Source: Diabrotica undecimpunctata
Lineage: Eukaryota > Arthropoda > Insecta > Coleoptera > Chrysomelidae
Assembly: GCF_040954645.1 (NCBI RefSeq)
Contig: NC_092806.1
Location: 110,266,731 to 110,330,730 of the forward strand
DNA length: 64,000 nucleotides
Direction: 5' to 3'
Shown: one piece after another, positions 1 through 10,500 of the stretch
How positions within the stretch are numbered: position 1 is the first letter of the stretch
How the letters are laid out: each line of letters begins with the position of its first letter
Made by a program: the position numbers and the translations under genes
The notes under the pieces: generated by a model
What the model was told of the DNA's origin: nothing
What the model saw: only the letters and a program-made list of their open reading frames with translations
Databases searched by the model: none

Positions 1-881
1 GTTAGGAAAATACGGAAGAAACAGAAAAAACACCAGCAGATGAAAGATTTTTACTTCGAAAAAGCACATTGGACCCAAGAAAAACAAGCCAAGAGCTCCA
101 ACAAGATCTAGCTGCATTATGTATAGTGATTCATGACTCAGCTGTTCGGAAAAGATTTTTGGAGAATGGTAGAAGTGTCCACAGAAAAAAACAGCTTCTA
201 ACTGAATAAATGAAGAAACAACGGCTATTGAGGCCCAAAAATACTCTAATTGGACTGTAGACGACTGAAGAAAAGTCCTATTTACAGATGAAACTAACTT
301 TATACTTCAAGGACAGCGGTGGAAATTCATTAGGCAGTCTGACAATGAAAACAGTACACCATCTCATATTGATCAAACCGTAAAACACTTCGTAAAACAT
401 CCAGTCAAATACTGTTTTGGGTATGTTTTTCATACATGGGGTTGGATTTTTGGTACCAATCGGAGGCATGATGAACGGCCAAAAACACAATTCCATGATG
501 GAACAGCGTTTGGACACAGAACTCCAAAAATGTCCAGACACAAGGAGAAGCGATTCTTCAAGAGGAATCTGCTCTCTGTCATAAGTCAAAGCAAATAATA
601 GAATTTTTCAAAAATAAGAAGATCGATGTTTTGCAAAAATAAAAATGATAGAAGCGGTCATTCAGGTTTGGTTTCAATATGAAAGGATATCTGGGAACTG
701 TCAGAAGCGCGTAGAATCTATGCTAAACGGGTATAAGCAGTAATCGCAGCTAAAGGGGAACATCTTTCCTACTAAATGATGTAAGTTTACCTTTATAATT
801 TTGTCAAAATATATTGTTTTTTAAATAAACTGTTTTTTCATTAAAACAGCCTATGATTCCATTAATTCGCACAGTACTGTA
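1..881 (+). pseudogene. Tc1-like transposon, 3' part with decayed transposase
   Basis: Three-frame reading of the plus strand gives broken pieces of a Tc1-type transposase, the enzyme that cuts and pastes its own element. An open piece at about 269-598 contains FTDETNF, carrying the first catalytic Asp of the DDE/D triad, and then VKHFVKHPVKY followed by a WGWIFG-like stretch. That is the order seen in the Tc1 catalytic core. Earlier bases (40-200) read like the helix-turn-helix linker, with stops at several places. The element seems to end at 879: the sequence before it reads ATTCGCACAGTACTG, a typical Tc1 terminal-repeat end, and it is followed by TA (880-881), the usual target duplication. 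The 5' half lies outside the window. Stops and frameshifts make it inactive. Confidence 0.72.
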
Positions 882-1239
882 TTATTTTTATAAATTCTGG
901 TACAAAACTGAGAGAAGAAAGTATAGATATTTATAATGTTTCTGCTTTGAACAGTCCGTTGTAATCTTCTGTTACAAAAACTGTACTTTCATGCATTTCA
1001 AGTCCACATGACCACATCATGCAGTTTGCATAAAGACAATAAAATACGTATTAATAAAATAGATAGATGTGAGACAAAGAACATAGATCGTTCGTTGTGT
1101 TTATTAATCCTAACCTAACCAAACTTGACCTAGACACCAAGTCTCGCTCGTTCTGACCTCGAACCTCATTATTTTTCCGATCGATCAACTTTATTAGTCG
1201 AGTTTTCGGTATTTAGATGATAGTCCCAAAAAGTAGGTA
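882..1239. other. No recognisable feature
   Basis: AT-rich sequence without a convincing open frame or repeat that I can match within the window. Around 1110-1160 there is a short GC-richer stretch with no reading I recognise. Confidence 0.5.
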
Positions 1240-1740
1240 CTTCTTCTGCTTCTTCTTGAAGTGCCTATTCCTAACGAATTTTGGCGAACATCATCAGAAT
1301 CTTTACCGTCTCTGCTGCACATATGTTGTGTTGAACCAGGTTTTGAGGTACTTACTATGATGTTCTTCTTCTTTCTGGACCTTGCCTTTCAAATATTTCT
1401 CTTCATTCTTCTGAATATCTGTTCACTTGTAATTCGGTCAGTCCACGGGATCATGAGTATTCTATGATACACCCACATCTCAAATACTTCAATTTCACGT
1501 ATCTTCATTCAAGCTTCACGATTCAACACCATAAAACAAAACAGAGAAGATATAGCATCGCAGCATTCTTACTTCTACACCAAGAAGAAGATTGTAGCTT
1601 TTGAAGAACGCCCTCATCCGGTTAAAAGGGAGCTTTTCCAATCTGCGCTATTATCTCCTGGTTGTTGGTCCATTCTTCATTTATTATGGTGCTGAGGAAG
1701 TTCTAGTGCATCATTCTTTTTACTGGGGTTTCGTTGACTT
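1240..1740 (-). pseudogene. LINE remnant, C-terminal part of reverse transcriptase polyprotein
   Basis: On the minus strand, starting near 1740, the reading shows the conserved tail region of insect non-LTR retrotransposons: a 'TIINEEW ... EI ... RIGKA' stretch, then 'LLYGVESWTL', then 'FEMWVYHRILMIPWTDRIT'. This is the region after the RT palm (thumb and C-terminal segment). Frames change several times and stops occur, so it is a dead 5'-truncated copy. The family resembles the minus-strand pieces at 19300-19720 and 42472-42895. An element of a different type begins directly beside it at 1745. Confidence 0.7.
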
Positions 1741-1744
1741 AGAG

Positions 1745-2180
1745 GTAAAACTCATTACCAATTAGCATAAATGCGGTCGTAGATAGTGCAAACTCATAAC
1801 CGCAATTTACAATAAAACCAGAATTTTCAAAGACATTCCAAGAATAATCCACATCCGGATGTATTAAATGCAAATGCAATTCATTAGCTGGTATTAGGGA
1901 ATTCCTATATTCTATTGACAGCTACCTAAAACAGAACCGTCTAATAAATAGGCAACTCACCATATAAATATATCATCAGTTAAATTTTAAAGCAACTTGC
2001 TTAAAATAATTTCTGAGTTGAATAGATTACCACGTAAACAAGATGTGTAACAGGTAGCAGGCAAACTTCCGCATTAGAAACCAGCGCCTTGGGACAAACA
2101 TGTTGGTGACGAGTTTATCTATCTGCGGTGATGAGGTAACCTATATGCGGTGATCAGTTCACACAATACTGTATCGAATA
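1745..2180. mobile_element. Copy A of a short dispersed repeat (CTCATCAC-ended family)
   Basis: Begins with a degenerate GTAAAACTCATTACC end and shares long diverged blocks with copies B (42914-43519) and C (43522-45205). Shared blocks include the segment around 1840-1950 (ending CTACCTAAAA), the block AATTTTAAAGCAACTTGC near 1983, and TATCTGCGGTGATGAG near 2120. Relative to copy C it lacks the interior: the left block jumps straight to the right block. It is therefore best read as an internally deleted, nonautonomous derivative. No coding potential. The right boundary is fuzzy. Confidence 0.65.
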
Positions 2181-3175
2181 TTTACATCATAGTCAAGGCA
2201 CCAAGCAATAAGAATCATAAATTTACTACATTGTATTGTAAATGTAACGCCGCTGACCAATGCATCGTTTTTTAATTATCTTGACTTGCATTAGAAGTAT
2301 GTGCATTATTTATTAGACGCTGCAACTCTTTAATGCGGATTACTATTAATAAAAATAGGATGAGTAAACCTTTCCTTCTGTAAGACTTGATTATTCGTTG
2401 CTACTTACAAATCTTCATTAACATATTTATTCAATGCAGAATATGTTTTTGTCACCAATGGCATTGATATAATATTCAAGTAATATAGAGATACCCGTAT
2501 TAGTTCTTTTATTTTGAAATAGATATGTTAATTAAACATAAATATTCTTATGGCAATTGCAATCGAGAATTCCTTTCGAATGTAAAGACATTCGTTACAA
2601 GCAGATACCAATTTGTAACTTTTTCTTTATTATAATAATAATTGCATCTTTTCTAATTTATTTTAAGCGGTATGCTAATGCTGTAAATACTCTTCGGAGT
2701 CCAGTGGAGAGGATGTTCTTAAGTAATCTGTCCAGATTCGTACTGGTCGATATATCTAGCTCATGCCTGATTACAATCTGTAACATATTCAACTTTACAT
2801 TCTTGTATTTATATTCGTATTAAATGAAATAAAATACACAATATCTTATGTTTTTTTTTGTTTCATTTCACATCAGAAATTTGGTTATCATTCTAGCTAT
2901 TCGTGTCTTGCATACAACTTCACACTTAATAATTGATTGGAACTGCAACCAAACTTCCTTTAGCTTTTAAATATTTCTTCTTTCCTCATAACGTTTTCCT
3001 AGTTATTAAACTGATATTGATAATAATTATACTATTATAATATTATAATTATATTATTATAGTAGTTATTAGATTATAGTTGGTATTTAACTTTAATTCA
3101 TTTATTTTATAAACAATGGAAAATCCTTAAATGGCTAATCAAGAATAAAAATCTCACAGACAATTTTGATAACTT
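2181..3175. other. Unannotated AT-rich stretch
   Basis: No supported gene. It includes low-complexity AT sequence at about 3018-3065. An 88-codon open frame at 2557-2823 has no recognisable motif and is probably chance. The last part, just before 3176, may belong to the LINE remnant that resumes after 3779. Confidence 0.45.
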
Positions 3176-3186
3176 GCTCCCATAGA

Positions 3187-3768
3187 GCAAGGGTATGAAG
3201 ATAACTCAAGATGGAACACTCGATGCTGCTATAAAAGACAGAAACATACAGGGTAGAAAAGCCATATCCATGATGAACGGCATTCTGTGGGACCAAACAA
3301 TATCTAAAGCGAACAAACAACTCATATACAACACCATACTTAAAAGTGTAATCACATATGGCAGTGAAGTTTGGCAAATGAAACAAAGTACAGAGAAACT
3401 GTTACTAGCAACAGAAATGGACTTCTGGAGAAGAGCAGCAGGCAAATCAAGAAAAGATCGGATACCAAATGAGAGAATACGAAAAATGATGGGAGTCAAG
3501 CATACAATAGTTGATGACATAAAAACAAAACAGTTAATATGGTACGGCCATGTACAGAGAATGCCAGATGAGAGGATTCCGAAACAGATTTTGACGTGGA
3601 CACCACAAGGGAGAAGGAAAAGAGAAAGGCCGAGAAAAAGCTGGAGAAAAGGAATTGAAAAAGAACTAGAGGAAAGACAAATCCCTCCAGGCCTATGGTT
3701 AAATAGAGAAGAATGGCGGTTAGGAGTCGAAAGGCGTCGGAGAACGCTGTAAACCGATAGTAGTAGTA
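3187..3768 (+). mobile_element. 5'-truncated LINE insertion with 11-bp target duplication
   Basis: A 582-bp insert flanked by the direct repeat GCTCCCATAGA at 3176-3186 and 3769-3779, as expected for target-primed reverse transcription. It ends in a short (TAG)n-type tail after the stop codon at 3750-3752. One open frame (3195-3752, 185 codons) encodes the C-terminal tail of a non-LTR retrotransposon polyprotein, with YGSEVWQM, MDFWRRAAGKSRKDRIPNE, LIWYGHVQRM and a basic GRRKRERPRKSW stretch. The catalytic RT palm is missing because of 5' truncation. The open frame and clean duplication indicate a fairly recent event. It sits inside an older LINE remnant that resumes at 3780. Confidence 0.85.
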
Positions 3769-3779
3769 GCTCCCATAGA

Positions 3780-4300
3780 CTATGAAACTGGCAAGCATAA
3801 AAAATATACTCTATTGTCCAGTATCAAGAAGGGCTTACACCAGAAAGAAGTAGCCTTTGCTGCATTCTTAAACATTGAGTGTGTTTTGATAATGCCTGCA
3901 GTGGGCCTATATACAGAGCACTGCGTAGACACTAATGAAACGCCATGATTATTTACACGTTTCAATGTGGAATTATATCTGCAAAAATGCTAGGAGTAAA
4001 GCTAGCTGATGTTACCATCTACGGGCTTTACAGTCAGAGGATATGGACATAAAGTTTTGCAGACGATATCGCGCAAATTACCAAGGTCACCAAAGTATGA
4101 TTTCCTATACCACCTCGAGTAAGATGCGTCATGCAATGAACTACATAGAAAAATGGTGCCCAAAAGAGCTTTTCTGTAAACACTTCTAAAAGAAAACTAG
4201 TTGCCTTCAGAAAAAGTTAGCTGAGCGTAGGTTATTTGAAGAGGAACTGTTGAGAACCAATGAGGCTAAGTAACTTGGATCTACTTGGAATACTCACATA
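3780..4300 (+). pseudogene. LINE remnant, reverse transcriptase palm (jockey/R1-like)
   Basis: Broken plus-strand reading of a reverse transcriptase. A stretch 'LHQKEVAFAAFLNIE' matches the position of the first palm motif (usually FLDIEGAFD, here degenerate). Then comes VELYL, and the second palm motif reads FADDI near 4055-4070. Numerous stops and frameshifts separate these. Together with the bases before 3176 this seems to be the host into which the younger LINE at 3187-3768 inserted. The family assignment is tentative. Confidence 0.55.
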
Positions 4301-4379
4301 TAATGTACTTCCCTACTCTACCGTCGTAGACAGGATAGACGTGTATAGTTAATATCATTATATTACGGAGACAGGTGAT

Positions 4380-5611
4380 CCTGAATATCATAAGAGCTCT
4401 GAACAGGAACGGCATCATTAGAGGCTATCTTACCAGTCTTACTAGTCTTTACCAGATGGAAATACACCCATATCAATGGTAAAGATATTGACAATTAAGA
4501 GACAACTAAATAAAGTAAGAGATGTTAGGAATAGACCAAGTCATCTATTGTTTTTGGATTTGACGAGAGCTTCTGATAGAATACCCCTATGTAGAGTATG
4601 ACAAGTACAGGAAAGCTCATCTATTAATATTACACATTTGAAAGCAAGATAACTATTCTACAACGATCTTCGATCAAAAATAAAGAGTAACAACTAGTTA
4701 TTCAAGAATTTTAGGATAAATAAGGGACTAAGGTAAGGCTGCAGCCTATCTCCAACACTCTTCAAAATCTACCTGAGTGAGGCGCTGAAGAAATGTAGAT
4801 TATTTTCTGGAATGGGTATATCATTAAACGACGAAACCCTATTTACGCTTTATTTCGCGAACGATCACGTAGTCATCACACAGGACCAGGAAGATCAGCA
4901 ATTCATGACAAAGTGATTAATACAGGAATACGAGCGATGGGAACTGAAAGTTTTAACTCAAAAAAACCGAAATACATTTGCATAAAAGGAGTTGAAAACG
5001 ATGAACTAAGCTTAGTAGAAGATGGAGTTGCCATGTTCCGAATATATCTATTTGGAGGCAAATATGGAAAGAAATGGACATAGTAACACAAAACTCGAAG
5101 ATCGAATCATAAAAGGGAAAATTAAAAATAGGCGTACTGAACTCACTACTCTGATCAAAAACTATCTCTGAACAGAAAAAGATATAGCTATATAACAGCA
5201 TTTTTAAAAGCGTTGTACTTTATGGACACAAAACCTGGCAACTCACTAAAAGAACGAACAAAATCCTTGTTTTGGAAATGGATTTTTAGGGCAGATCAGC
5301 AGGTATATCCAGAATGATGCATGTAACAACTGAAAGAATAAGACAAATCATGGACAGAACAACCACCATAATAGAGGGTATACAGTAAAAACCATAAAAA
5401 AAACAAATCCATATTATAATAGATAATGAATGACAGACCATCGCCTACCTAAGGTAATATTGGATTGGAAACGAGAAAAACCGAAAACGACATGGATTGA
5501 TGGAGTTTAAAAGGTAATGTCACATAGAGATCTACGACCAGGAGACAGGACCGATAGAAGTGAATGGCGACTGGGAATCGGAAGGCACAGGACGCTATAA
5601 ACCGGACATTA
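4380..5611 (+). pseudogene. LINE remnant, RT domain to 3' tail
   Basis: Old non-LTR retrotransposon copy read in shifting frames. Near 4555 'FLDLTRASDRIPL' is the first palm motif. Near 4725-4790 the reading 'INKGLR.GCSLSPTLFKIYLSEALKK' follows. At about 4845-4865 the catalytic FADD appears as FAND (Asp to Asn). The tail region from about 4950 to 5600 matches, piece by piece, the remnant at 27080-27636 (for example the AGACAAATCATGGACAGAAC block), so both belong to one family. It is interrupted at 5611/5612 by the errantivirus-like element. Confidence 0.7.
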
Positions 5612-6123
5612 TGTAATGTACCTACCTACTCACATGTAAGATAATTAAAGTATCTATGTATTTCTATATAGTTTTTAGTCACCTGGTATATGTTATTTAC
5701 AATTATGAAAAGTTCTCATGTATAATCACTAATAATTATTTGCTGTTAGAAATCAGAATCAATACTCTTCATAAATATTTTCCTATTTAGAATAAATAAG
5801 TTTCGCTAGTTTATTTACCTAATACTTCGTATCTATGGAATAATAATAATTTATTTCTCTTATTTCTTTGTTCGATAAGCTATCCGTATTTGCTATTTTA
5901 ATATTAATATTTGAGTCCAATCTCTTGTACTCAAATCCATCCAGAAACATCGTTAAATAATTGTAGATAACAGAACTTATATATTCATAGTTTTAAGAAA
6001 GAACAAGCAGAGTGTAATTTTCATCCTCTAATATAATAAATTTATACATGTCAATATATTCTGTTTAATTCCAAAACAAAGAGTTAGTCCGGAGAAGAAA
6101 TAAACGCATAGTATTCCATAACA
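5612..6123 (+). repeat. 5' LTR of errantivirus-like element
   Basis: 512 bp, starting TGTAATGTACC and ending CATAACA (TG...CA termini). By eye it matches the 3' LTR base for base. AATAAA sits about 20 bases before the end, a plausible polyadenylation signal. It should contain the promoter and transcription start of the element. I cannot fix the R region boundaries from sequence. Confidence 0.92.
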
Positions 6124-6128
6124 AAATT

Positions 6129-6147
6129 TGGTGTCAGAACGTGGGAT
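6129..6147 (+). other. Primer binding site, probably tRNA-Leu
   Basis: TGGTGTCAGAACGTGGGAT begins five bases after the 5' LTR. It matches the complement of the 3' end of a eukaryotic tRNA-Leu (TGGTGTCAGAAGTGGGAT type) apart from one inserted C. This is where minus-strand DNA synthesis would be primed. The tRNA identity is from memory of tRNA ends and should be confirmed. Confidence 0.7.
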
Positions 6148-6373
6148 ATTAGTAGCAGAGTTCCTCTGATTGCTGATAGAAGGAGAGCTGAGGAATTTTT
6201 GAATTGACTTGTTTCCTTCGAGGAATCATTCAAAAAAAAACTGTCAGTGTGGAAAAATCGCCACTACAACTAATTACATTGGGGTCCAGTACATCCAGTT
6301 CGAAATCCAGTTCCAGTCATAACCCAATTGTAGTTCCATCGGAAGTAGAGGTGAACCCGTGGAATAATAGACT

Positions 6374-6399
6374 ATGCGACCAACAACAATATTCTACTT
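6374..6399 (+). CDS. Predicted leader exon supplying the env start codon
   Basis: The ATG at 6374 is the first ATG after the 5' LTR. In unspliced RNA it opens a reading frame of only nine codons, because the TAA that closes it is formed by the bases of a strong splice donor (GTAAGT from 6400). If that donor is joined to the acceptor ending at 11622, the two bases left over at the exon end restore the env frame. env then gains a start codon and a hydrophobic N-terminus of the kind expected for a signal peptide. This parallels the spliced env mRNA known for gypsy-type errantiviruses. Seen: ATG, donor, phase. Inferred: use of the junction. Confidence 0.65.
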
Positions 6400-6453
6400 G
6401 TAAGTACATTCTATCTTAAATTCTGTCTCATATTTTAAAAATCTTGTAAACGT

Positions 6454-7545
6454 ATGTCTACTTTATATCCTGATATAAGTAACTTATTTGACGAACAAAT
6501 ACCTTCTCCCGACTCAAATTCTCTTTCAAATTCTTCTACTTCTAATTCAAATAAAATGTCAGTATCAATTGAAATAGCTGAAAAACTTCTCATTCGATTT
6601 GATGGTACAAAATCAAAATTATACGAATTCATAGACAATTGTGATAAAGCATACAATTTAGTAAATCCGCAATCCAAACCCATCTTATTAGCCATTATAG
6701 AAACTAAATTAACCGATAAAGCTAGGGCCATAACTAGAAACAGAACATTTGACGAATGGAAAGATTTAAAAGACTTCTTATTAGATGCTTATTCTGAACG
6801 CCGAACTGAAGGTCAGTGGCAATTGGAATTACATTCCTTACGTCAGATGCCCAGTGAAAATGTAATGTCATTTGCAAATAAAGTTGAAAATTGCTATATA
6901 AAATTAATAAATACACTTGATCCAGACTTATCTCCAGATGCAAGAAATGCATGTACTAAACTCTTAAAAACTCAAGCACTAAATGTCTTTATTAGAGGAT
7001 TAAACAAAGACCTCTCTATTTTAATCAAAGCCCGAAATCCAGATTCCTTAGAAAGAGCTGTTGCTATAGCAATTGCCGAAGAACAAGAACAGTTATCAAG
7101 ACAAGAAATTTTCAGACCATTCTGTAATATTTGCAAACGAAATAACCATTCCTCAAATAACTGTCGATATAAAAACAATTCAGATAGAAATGTTAGACAT
7201 CTTCAAAATTCTAGTTTTCAAAACCCAAAATATCCTAATTCAAATCTTCAAAGGTCAAATTCTCAAAATCAAAATTATAAACCTTCAAATTCAAATTCCA
7301 ATTCTGATTTTCCTCCAAACTTAAGAAAAGAAAATACCAACACTTCCCAACGTTTTTGCAGATACTGCAAAAAACCAGGTCACGTTATAGAAGAATGTAG
7401 AAAACGCGAATTTAACAATAAAAACAAAAATCCAACAAATTCTTTAAACTTCCAGAATCCTCGACAACCAACGGTCGATTCTCGAGGAGTTCGTTCAGTT
7501 CAGGCCGTATCACAACCATCAACTTCTCAGTCACTTCCTATGTAG
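6454..7545 (+). CDS. gag: Gag structural polyprotein
   Basis: 363 codons from ATG 6454. Gag forms the particle and packages the genomic RNA. The N-terminal two thirds are helical and polar, with a capsid-like region at about residues 30-220. Two CCHC zinc knuckles follow, both C-x2-C-x4-H-x4-C: the first begins CNICKRNNH (about residue 226), the second CRYCKKPGH (about residue 302). Between and after them the protein is Asn/Ser/Gln-rich and probably disordered. The length is in the usual errantivirus Gag range. The frame ends at 7545 and overlaps pol, which lies in the -1 frame and opens at 7422. A frameshift signal at 7443-7488 sits in the overlap. No damage seen. Confidence 0.93.
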   Translation: MSTLYPDISNLFDEQIPSPDSNSLSNSSTSNSNKMSVSIEIAEKLLIRFDGTKSKLYEFIDNCDKAYNLVNPQSKPILLAIIETKLTDKARAITRNRTFDEWKDLKDFLLDAYSERRTEGQWQLELHSLRQMPSENVMSFANKVENCYIKLINTLDPDLSPDARNACTKLLKTQALNVFIRGLNKDLSILIKARNPDSLERAVAIAIAEEQEQLSRQEIFRPFCNICKRNNHSSNNCRYKNNSDRNVRHLQNSSFQNPKYPNSNLQRSNSQNQNYKPSNSNSNSDFPPNLRKENTNTSQRFCRYCKKPGHVIEECRKREFNNKNKNPTNSLNFQNPRQPTVDSRGVRSVQAVSQPSTSQSLPM

Positions 7546-10500
7546 ATTTACCCTTAGTAAATAATTCTAATCCATCCTCTTGCAAGTTTCTAATCGATAC
7601 AGGCGCAGATATTTCTTTAATTAAATATTCAAAAATACTAAACATTCCAAAAATTTATTCTAAGTCTATTACTCTACGAGGCATTGATAAAAATGTCTTA
7701 AATCCAAATAAAACTATATGTAGTTGTAACGTAAATTTCAAGATAAAAGATTTTGTCCAAACTCATGTTTTCTATGTCGTAGAAGACGATTTTCCTCTTC
7801 ATTTCGACGGTATATTAGGTAGCGATTTTTTTGAAATAAATAAATGCCAAATTGATTATAAAGAAAATAAATTAAACTTTAAAAATTGTTCTATTTCAAT
7901 CGAATATATAAAATCTCCATTAAACAATGACAATGACGAATTTCTGAGAGATCAAAATATCGAGACAAGTTCTAATATCGATGAAATATTTCCTTATGAT
8001 GCTAAATCCATAGAGGATCATTCTTATTTAGAAACCAATGATATCCAAATAACCTTAAGTAGTGAAGAACTACTATCCAATCCAATTCAATCTAAATCTA
8101 ACTCTAAATCCAAAGAAAATTCAAGTCCAAAATGTGTAAAATCCACTGAGATATGCACAAATAAAACTTGTAACTCTTCACGAAATCATAAATCAAAATC
8201 CTGTTCAGAAGAAAAATCCTGTTCAGACGATCTTATACTAAATCAAAACTCTAATTCTAACTCAAGAAGTAATAAAACTATTCTATCCGCAAGAACTGAA
8301 ACAATTGTTCAAATTAAAGTAATAAATAATGAATTAAGCGAAGGATTATGTCCCGAACGCGAAATCTTTAAAGGTGTATTTTTATGTCCTAGTGTTGTTA
8401 AAGTAAAAAATGATTTCTTTTTAACCTCAATCGTAAACACTACTGAAACGGATGTTGAATTAAACGATATTCAAGTAGCAATAGAAAAAATTCCAAATTT
8501 ACAAAACAATGCAAATATACGAAAAATGTCTTCTTATAAAGATAATACGAATTCTAACAGAATTGCTAAATTAAAAAATGCCTTGAGAACAGATCATTTA
8601 AATAGTGAAGAAAAATCATCTTTAATTTCTATTTGCAAGGAGTACAATCATATCTTTTATCTGGAAGGAGATCAACTTACCAGTACAAATGCCATAACTT
8701 GCAAAATTCCTTTAAATTCTAATGTACCTATTAGCACTAAATCATACAGGTATCCTGAAGTACACAAACATGAAGTCGAAACTCAAATAAAAGGTATGCT
8801 AGATCAAGGTATTATCGAAGAATCAACTTCGCCATGGAATTCGCCCCTTTGGGTTGTGCCAAAAAAGGCCGATGCTTCAGCAAAGAAGAAATGGCGAATT
8901 GTTATAGACTATCGACGACTAAATGATATTACTATAGGAGATTCATTTCCACTTCCGAATATAGTCGATATATTAGACCAATTGGGTCATTCAAAATATT
9001 TTTCAACAATAGATTTAACATCAGGATTTCACCAGATCAAAATGGATCCTGAGGATTCTCCAAAGACTGCTTTCTCAACTCCGTCTGGACATTATCAATA
9101 TTCACGAATGCCATTTGGATTAAAAAATGCTCCCAGTATTTTTCAAAGGCTAATGAATACTGTCCTCTCAGGAATACAAAATTACAGATGTTTTGTCTAT
9201 CTCGACGATATAGTCATTCATGCCGATACATTAGAAAATCATAATAAAAGATTAAAAGAAGTATTCGAAAAATTGTCTACATTCAACTTAAAAATACAAC
9301 CAGATAAGTGCGAATTTTTTCGTCGCGAAGTAATGTATTTAGGACATTTAATAACTGAATTTGGTGTCAAACCGGACGAAAAAAAGGTATGTGCTGTTAC
9401 AGATTTTCCTATACCCAGAACACAAAAAGATATTAAGAGCTTTTTGGGTCTCACTGGTTATTATAGACGCTTTATAAAAAATTTCAGTGCTTTAACACAA
9501 CCTTTAACAAAACTGCTGAGGAAAAATGTTGAATTTAATTGGACAAGCATTCAACAACAGTCATTTGAGAACCTGAAATCAATACTTTGTTCAGAACCAA
9601 TACTTCAGTATCCAGATTTTACCAAACCCTTTGTCTTAACAACGGATGCTAGTAATTATGCAATAGGGTCCATACTTTCTCAAGGTAAAGTACCAGATGA
9701 TTTACCTATTGCTTATGCTAGTCGTACCTTGAACAAAGCGGAATCAAACTATAGCACAACAGAAAAAGAATTACTTGCAATTGTATGGAGTGTTAAACAC
9801 TTTAGACCATATTTGTACGGAAATAAATTTTTCATTTATACGGATCATAAACCACTCACATGGCTATTTAATGTAAAAGATCCCGGATCAAGACTCGTTA
9901 GGTGGAGATTAGCATTAGAAGAATATAGCTATGAAATTATTTATAAACCAGGTAAATTAAATCAAAATGCTGATTGTTTAAGTCGTCCTCCTTTAACCAT
10001 ATCTGAAACAAATATTTGCGAAGAAAACAAAAACCCGGCAACAATCACCTTACAAATAAACAAAATGAGTAAAGAAAATAATGACACTTATTCACAGTTC
10101 TTATCTAAATCCGAAACTATATTAATAACAAATGATAATATAAAAGAAACAAATGAAAAGATTACATCATTTTCACAAAATTTAGCATTGTTTGTTTCCG
10201 TAGATTTAAATTTTAATGAGATCGTTCAGAAACAAATAAATAAACAATTCAGTCATATAGAAAAATTGAAAGCCAAAAATCCAAGACTAAATGACATTAT
10301 ATATATTTCTGATCAAAATAAAAACTTTTATTACATATTTATAAAAAATAATTATTGGGACAATACCTCTTATGAAGATATATTTAATTCCCTAATAAAA
10401 TTAAGAGACTGGTTATTAAACGATAAAATATTAAAAATTTGCCTACCCAGAATAACTTTTAGCTACGATAAATTAAGTTGGGGAAAAATTAGATCTATGA

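Noticed and set aside
6204..6419. 71-codon plus-strand frame before gag
   Set aside because: It starts with TTG, not ATG, and lies in the untranslated leader. Its frame is not the one that joins env after splicing. Treated as leader sequence.
9239..9454. Minus-strand open frames inside pol, gag, env and the BEL polyprotein
   Set aside because: Shadows of the real coding strands. They carry no independent motif.
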